64,000 nucleotides of DNA from Phycomyces blakesleeanus NRRL 1555(-) (taxonomy: Eukaryota; Mucoromycota; Mucoromycetes; Mucorales; Phycomycetaceae): assembly GCF_001638985.1 (NCBI RefSeq), contig NW_017265143.1, positions 1,066,259 through 1,130,258 on the forward strand, given 5' to 3'. The notes beneath the pieces were generated by a model. It saw only the letters and a program-made list of their open reading frames with translations. It searched no databases and was not told where the DNA came from. Positions 56,949 to 64,000 of this stretch are shown one piece after another; the first letter of the stretch is position 1, and each line of letters opens with the position of its first letter. A program made the position numbers and the translations under genes.

Positions 56949-59900
56949 ATGTCGTTATCAGATTCAACCTTGAAGCAAACATATTCTACCCCAGGTAATT
57001 AGGTTTATTAGAAAGTACACAAGCAAGCGAGTAAAGCAAACGAGCATGCCGATTTAAACATTTTCAATATCAGACACAACACAAACATATTTATCCAGCG
57101 AGGATAAGATCGAACTTCCTTTAGTATTAGTCAATACCCAAAAACCACTTGGCCATAGTGTGACAAATGCATCTATTGCTGATACAGCGGTCAGGGCCAA
57201 CAGAAAGCATATCATGGCCCTGGCAGAAGGCCGTGGAAAGGCTACAGAGATTGGGATGTGTACCATATATCTCGATACAAATGAGTGTATATTATCCCAG
57301 GTAAGACTTAAGGATTCATTCACACATCAACTTTTCTTATTATTATTTTTTGTATATAATGTGTGTTTATTTTATAGTTTGCAGACTCACAGACATACAT
57401 CAAGACATTGCATCAAATACACTTGAATAACCCTCAAAAGGTCTTTGGAGAATTAATACGAGCTTAGTAACTTACCCTATTTAAACACAAATAGATTCTT
57501 GTGGCCTCCATGCCTTTAGAGCATGGAATTAACAAGCTCTGCCAATTAATTGAGCAGAAATTCCCCAATATATCTATTGAATCGCTTTCACGCAACTATT
57601 TCTCAGATGATGTTGGTAAGAAACCCGTCTTTGAAGATTTCCTTTACTAGCATATGTTGTCGTATTATACTCATACAACTTTGATTTATTCTTTAGGTAT
57701 GACCTTCTTGAGAGATCTTGGAATTCATGACAACGCCTCCACGCTTTTATTAGGAATATCAAAAAAGTATAATAGTGCGCTATAATCAATTATTTTCTAA
57801 CATGAAATATAATAAAGGTACTATTGCCTAGCAGCCGCTGCAGCCATATTTCGGTAATATTCAAGCTAGTGCGCTTTATACTTAATCTAATATGCTGAAC
57901 CAATATGCACACACAAGTTATGTTTTGGAACGAAACGATACTACATACGCACTTCACACAATACTTTTCAAGTACCAAGTGGCACAAGGTAAACCTAAAC
58001 AAATAACAGTACGTATTTCTGACTTGTATTCGTTTTCAACACAGGAACTATGCTCATTGGTGTGTTCTCTTTAACTTCTTGCCTTCTTTTAACTCTACAT
58101 GTACCGTGAACTAACCTTAACTACCAATAAGACATCATCACGGCAAGAAACCTGGAGCTTGTGACTAATAGTGACAAAAGTCACAGCAAAGAGACTCTTT
58201 ACGGTATTTTGAATCATACCTGCACACCAATGGGTGCTCGATTATTGCGGATGGCCATTCTTCAGCCTCTCACAGAAAAGCAAATAATACAAGACAGACT
58301 GGACGCAGTGGAAGAACTTGTTGATAACGAAGAGATGCTATTTGGTATACAATCTTCCTTAAAATATTTGAGTGACATGGATCACATAATTTCAGATATT
58401 ATCAAAATCCCAAAGAAGCAAACCACTCGTTACTCTGAGGCAAAGATCAATAACGTTATTACACTTCGAAACGCGCTAAAAACCATAAAGAATATTTCCG
58501 AGATCATAAAATGCTCAAACAGCACTGTTATTTCACTAGCTTTGAATGCAAGTCATCACTTTACTACATGATATATTATCGTTTGATTTCTTTTTATAAA
58601 ATACAAAATCCGGGTACTAAAATAGAATTAACTTGTAGATATTTCGAAATCCAATTTTAGGAAAGTGCCCCTTTTGTTACATTTGAAAATTTGCAAAAAA
58701 AAAAGTACCTAGATAGTAATTACCCGGATACATATACCCTTGTTATTATTAAAATCATTTTAGACATTCTCTTGGAGCAAATAAAGGAAACACTGAACGA
58801 CGAAGTGGGTTACGAAAAATCAAATCTCGGTTTACGAAATCAAAAGTGTTATGCAGTAAAGGAAAGTAAGATAGTTTATTAATTATTAATGCTTAATACT
58901 TATAATACCTAATTTTTGTGGTCTTGATACAGGCTGGGGTCAATGGTCTTTTAGATGTAGGCAAGTCAATTAATTCTATATCACCTTTATTTGTTATTTA
59001 TTTACAATTATAAACTTATGTCTTGTAGCACGCCAGGCATACAAAGAAACAATTCAAGATATTTATGAGATGTCATCTCAATACATTGGTGCGCTGCATT
59101 GAATATTATCCCGTCTATAGAAAAAACTAATCAGAATTTTATTATTAATATCATTACTACAAATAGAATCCACTGGTCTCCCGATAAAACTTCAATTTGC
59201 AAATGCCAAAGGCTTCCATCTGTCTATTGCTTCATTTGATAAAATAAAAGGACCCAGTTTCCCACCAGTCTTTATCAATGTAGTAAAGAAAAAGAAGAGT
59301 ATAACATTCACAACCATGGAACTGGTAAATTTGATTTGACCTACACAGAATATAGAATAATAAGCTTCTAAAAAAATCCTTTTTTAGCTTAAGCGAAACT
59401 GCAGACTTGAAGAGTCATTAACAGAAATATATCTAATGTCAGATAGGTATACTCTGGAGCAATTATTTTGAAAGAAAAAGAAACCTAAAAAAACTCTTAC
59501 TTGATTGTGTTTTAGTATTGTGACAAACCTTTTAGAAAAGATCCGGTCTAATATTAGCATTATGTACAAGCTATCTGAATCCATTGCTTCAATTGATTTG
59601 TTGGCTTCTTTTGCAAAAAATCATATGCTACGTGATCATTATAGTAAGAATTGTACATTACAATGGGTTTTAAAAGTGTCTTTTTTTTTAAAAAAAAAAC
59701 AATTGAAAAACATTTTTATACCAAAATCTCTGTATAGTTAGGCCTGAGTTTACAAACACATTTGCGATCAAGTCTGGTCGACACCCGATCCTAGATATAA
59801 TCCGTAAAGGCCAAATTGTTCCTAACGACACCTATATCTCTCTCTCGAGCAGCTTTCAATTCATTACTGGCCCTAATATGAGTGGAAAATCGACCTACAT

Positions 59901-61200
59901 AAAACAGATTGCTTTGCTCACGATTATGGCTCAAATAGGATCATTGTATATTATTAATTATTGCCATATTTTGTAAATATATATTTCAGTTGTTAACCAT
60001 AATTGTAATAGTGTGCCAGCGGAATATGCTTCATTTCGTATATCAAACCAGGTACATATTTTAGCTTAAAGATTTTGTAAACTTAAATGGTGTGTAGCTA
60101 CTGTCTAGGCTAGCAAATGACAGTTTTCTCGACATGAATACCTCGTCATTTATGTCTGAAATGCGGGAAGCTGCCTATGTACTGCACAACATAAACGATA
60201 CGAGTTTAATACTTATAGACGAGCTTGGTCGAGGTAGATTATTCATATTTTACTTGATATAATCAGCCAGTTTTTCCTAAATATATATATATATATATAT
60301 ATTCAGGGACGTCTTTTAACGATGCACTTGGAATATCTGGTGCAATTTGCGAAGAGATTATAAGATCAAAAGTAAGCACTACATACGTATATGAAAGACT
60401 GCGATTATCACTTACTATTGCTCATGTTTGTGTACAGGCGTACTGTTTATTTTCGACTCATTTACATCAGCTAACCACATCTCTATCTATATATCCAAAT
60501 GTTGTTAATCTACAGCTCAAAGTTGATATAGTAAGTCTTCTAGAGAATCATTATCAAAGCAGTTATACTCATCTATCTATTGAGACCGATGAAATGGATA
60601 AATGTGCAATACATTTTCTATACACAGTAGAGGATGGCAATACCACAAAGCTTCATTACGGTATGTATACTTATTAAATTTCTATTATGTTTTGAAAGCT
60701 TACTTTTTTTTTGGTAGGCCTAAAGGCGGCGCAGCTTGTTGGATTTCCCAACAATATACTTGCTCGTGCTCACGAAATTTCAACAAAGGTACAGCTTACT
60801 GACCAAGCTGAAAACAGAATAAAACCACGGATTTCAATAACAAACAGTAGGATATATTAACTTAAGAGATTTATCTCCCTATATTCTGCAGCTCGAAGAC
60901 GCGAAGATAGAAGTTGCAGATGTTAATAGCAGCATTTATTTAAATAAATCACGGCAAAAAGTTATGCTCTGGGTAAGCTTAAGAAGACTTTTGTAATACG
61001 ATACTCAAATATTATATTGTTTTAATAAGTTCGCAGATAAAGTCACACAGCTCAACCAGACAGAACTATGTGATGAAATGTTGTATGAGAGGCTTTTACT
61101 CTTGCAAGACGAGTACAATAATCATCTAAGAGCTCTTCAGTGGGATGGTAATAATGCAACCTCGGCCCCAAGTGAGATTAGTGATTATTACACAATATAA
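56949..61200 (+). CDS. MSH4: MutS homologue MSH4 (meiotic crossover factor)
   Basis: Twenty-five exons give 854 aa: 56949-56994, 57074-57300, 57378-57440, 57495-57615, 57697-57766, 57818-57853, 57918-57988, 58045-58059, 58132-58526, 58661-58715, 58764-58855, 58933-58960, 59029-59088, 59167-59324, 59388-59446, 59516-59643, 59738-59945, 60012-60051, 60098-60233, 60307-60371, 60438-60530, 60585-60660, 60718-60788, 60892-60972 and 61030-61200. MSH4 with MSH5 forms a clamp stabilising meiotic recombination intermediates. Segments: [33 protein letters not shown], Walker [10 protein letters not shown] (586-594), LVGF, Walker [13 protein letters not shown], and STHLHQLT. The mismatch-binding domain I is absent, as in MSH4. 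Most introns are under 150 bp; one is GC-AG and exon 8 is 15 nt. Confidence 0.92.
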
Positions 61201-61308
61201 GTCAAGGAAGCTTTAGAAATGCTGTAAAATTCGTAAATGTTTTTATATATATTTATATATTTAATCAGGATGCATAAAGAAAAGAAATATGGTAAACTAC
61301 ATAGCTTG

Positions 61309-64000
61309 TTACAGATAAAGTGATGCAGCGAAAATGATGTCTCTGTGAATTCTGCTAATACCTAAACGAGAGAAATTCAGTAAATTCCACAAGCTCTATT
61401 ATCATTCAAAGAGTCATTTTGATTTACCTTCAGAGAACTTGTTCTCTAGTTCGGTATTTCCGATACTTTTCGCAGCGGCATACATCTGTCGTAGCAGCTC
61501 CTCCAAGCGTCTAAAGATACGAATCAAAGATCCCTCATAAACCTCAGTCATCTTACAAATCTGGAAGAACTTGGCGCCTTGACACCATGCAAATACAACA
61601 TCCATAAGCTGAGGCTTAAACTTTGCGACATATTCATCCTCATCAACAGCCATCTTGCATTCTTTTGAAACCTTTGCGATTCTTCTTGCAGTTTCTTGCA
61701 TTAATCTAAGAGGACCTGCGAGTTCTTCCTGAAGACGTGCTTGTTGCTCAACCTAGGTGTTTCGGATGGGTTAATAACAAGAAACTTAAAACATATATAT
61801 ATACATTTATTTAAGAAATGCTCTTCATACCTTTTCATCAAATACGAAACAACTCAAAAGCGCAACAGATTGATCAACTGTAAGATCGTTAAAGACACCC
61901 TGGAAGATCATCTCGGTCAAAAGAAGTTCGTCTCCAGTACTGATTTCACAAGCAACACGACCCTTCATTTCGACGACATCTGAGGATGTTGTGAAGCCAA
62001 GCCTAAGCCAAGTTTGAATTATATTAGATTTTATCTACAGATATTAATTTCAGTGATCTTACCTTCGCATCACTCTCTTTCTGTTTCTCAATTCATCCAG
62101 TTGTATAATAGACTGTGCATCGCTAATCTTTCTCTTGATATCCTTGATTCTCTTGGTAATCTCGACACGTTTGGAATAAGTATCATACAGAGCCGGTAAT
62201 TCTGGTGAATTGTGTAGGGGATGCTCAAGAAGAGTTTCTTCTAACAAAACAATTTTCTATTTGAAAGAATCGTAAGATACATACTTCTATACTTGGCTTA
62301 TCAAATATCCATTTTAATCCGTACCTCTACTAATTTCTTAAAAGCAGGATCCTTGATATTCATGTTTTGAATTGGGTCCAGCAATGGGATCTTTCCAGGG
62401 AATCGTCTTTGCACTTCACGGATTGATCTATGGACATTATTCCGAGCATCTAATGATCGGAGTTCTTTGGGAAGATTGAGACGAATATGACTGATGCCCT
62501 CAATTGCGGACAATGCTACAGGAACCACCTAATGATTAAGTTTAGTAAAAAACAACATCAATATATATATATAATTTTTTTCCACTTCTTCTTATTATTA
62601 TGCCTTGCTTACAATTGGTATGCCTTCCCCTTCAGGTGCTGGTTGCACACCTACAGTCTGACCCATGGAGTCCTTTGAAGGAGAGCTATCCTTACTGCAA
62701 TAGAGGACAACATCGACCAAGTAGTTAGGATTCTCGGGATCAGACTCTTGCTTTCCTTTCTGGACAACTTTGCTATAGTTTACAACAGCACCCCATCCAA
62801 AATCTGTATCATCCCGCTTGACCTTGATGAGACGTCCTGGTTGCATAAATGGAAGGCAGTATGTAGGGTGGTTGATCACATCACGAACATCACGCGAATA
62901 GGTCTCAATCTGCGATCTAAGGTTATAGTAGTCTTCAACCTCCTCCTGTCTTTCAAGCACCATACTATTCTTCTCAATTTCCAATTTTTTGAGTTCTATA
63001 ATTAAAGTGTTAGTTATTATAATTTATTGGTGACAATACTCCGTACCTTCTTCATACTGAGGAATGTGTGCATCGTTTTGGAAAGTATGGAAGCAACGCT
63101 CCAGCATGAACTCTGGGCTAATTTCTTCTACGCGCAACAAGTTCAAGACCATGTTGTAGCTAAGGTGAAAAGCAGAGTCCATACGATCAGATTCACCCTA
63201 TATACACAAGTGCATTTAATTAAATATAAGAGAAATTGCCATTTATACACATTATTTATCTTACCTTGACCATATTCTTTGCCACATCTGGTTCCATCTT
63301 TTCGTCAATCATCATAATGACTACACCACGCTCATCAAGACCTCTTCTTCCTGCACGACCCGACATCTGAATATATTCACCCGAAGTAACCTAAAATATA
63401 TATATATACAAACAAATAAGCCTATATTCAGAGTAGATTATATGATAGCCAACATACCCAACGCATTTGTTTTCCGTCATATTTGCGAACACTTGTGAAG
63501 ACAACAGTTTTAGCAGGCATGTTCAAACCAATAGAGAAAGTCTCGGTAGCGAACAAGACCTTCAAAAGACCTTCTTGGAATAGAACCTCAATTGTTTCTT
63601 TCATGATAGGCAAAAGACCACCATGATGGACTCCAATACCACGGCGCAAGAGAGGGAGTAGTTGCTGGATTTGAGGCAGCTGACGATCATCTTCACCCAA
63701 AGAGGAGATTGCATTGTTGAAAACTTTGGTGACCATGTCGCGTTCACTTTCTAAACAGTAAATCACACGCATACACACATACACGATATTTAATATTGTT
63801 TTTTTTTCTTGTGTACACTTTCAGAATTATGCGTTTCATACCATCATTAAAATCTAATTTTGACAATTGAAGTGCGTTTGCCTCACACTCTTTCTTGGAG
63901 AAACTGAATACAATAACAGGGTGGTAATTCTTCATCATCACCATCTTAATAATTCTGTAAATGTCGGATGGTCCATCGTTCGCTCCGCCCTTTGCAGTCT
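61309..64000 (-). CDS. MTR4: Exosome RNA helicase MTR4 (C-terminal two thirds)
   Basis: Ten exons within the window: 63842->64000, 63458-63750, 63265-63390, 63047-63197, 62613-62995, 62325-62528, 62063-62256, 61831-62002, 61428-61752 and 61309-61361 (TAA). About 686 codons are present and the N-terminus lies beyond the right edge. MTR4 (Dob1/Ski2-like) is the DExH helicase of the nuclear TRAMP/exosome system. Visible: [77 protein letters not shown], the arch/KOW region ([18 protein letters not shown]) and the C-terminal DSHCT helical domain ending in SLYL. It converges on MSH4 with 108 bp between the stops. Confidence 0.95.

Overview
The window is a fungal nuclear chromosome segment. It is AT-rich, crowded with microsatellites, and its genes are split by many short GT-AG introns (mostly about 50-270 bp). 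Dynactin p22, a TONSL-like protein, MSH4, a Hoxy/Pho2-like homeodomain protein and a GATA+PHD protein on this background suggest an early-diverging filamentous fungus, most likely Mucoromycota (Mucorales-like). That placement is inference; no rRNA or species marker is present. I see no prokaryotic, organellar, CRISPR, rRNA or tRNA features.

Left third (1-24.6 kb): an HMG-box transcription factor running off the left edge (-); uroporphyrinogen-III synthase HEM4 (+); a Q/H/N-rich DUF3020 protein (-); a long gene-poor stretch holding one 119-aa protein gene with a TATA box and STRE-like sites (+), a degenerate ~194-bp tandem repeat and a dispersed 25-bp repeat; a Sec7-PH Arf/Arl GEF of the Syt1 type (-); an 85-aa ETFRF1/LYRM5-type LYR protein (-); and a GATA-finger + PHD-finger protein (-).

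Middle (24.6-45 kb): gene-poor low-complexity DNA; complex I assembly factor NDUFAF6 (-); a 329-bp element with perfect 20-bp terminal inverted repeats and a decayed transposase-like tail; KRR1 (+) facing RPA49 (-), two ribosome-production genes; a GT15 (Kre2/Ktr-like) mannosyltransferase homologue lacking two expected acidic active-site residues (+); dynactin p22/DCTN3 (-) divergent from a TONSL-like gene (+); and an F-box-like protein (-).

Right third (45-64 kb): an alpha-arrestin with a C-terminal PPxY motif (+); a homeodomain transcription factor (+); alpha-tubulin, with much more GC-rich codons than its neighbours (+); kinetochore NUF2 (-) divergent from the meiotic MutS homologue MSH4 with 25 exons (+); and the exosome helicase MTR4, cut by the right edge (-).

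The genes are housekeeping and regulatory eukaryotic genes and do not form an operon-like system. The points most worth following up are the plant-like domain layout of the TONSL homologue (TPR-UBL-LRR, no ankyrin repeats), the GT15 paralogue with altered catalytic residues, two GC-AG introns (TONSL, MSH4), a 15-nt MSH4 micro-exon, the MITE-like element, and the 194-bp repeat. Exon borders were derived by hand from splice motifs, phase arithmetic and family conservation; all gene models listed close in frame.
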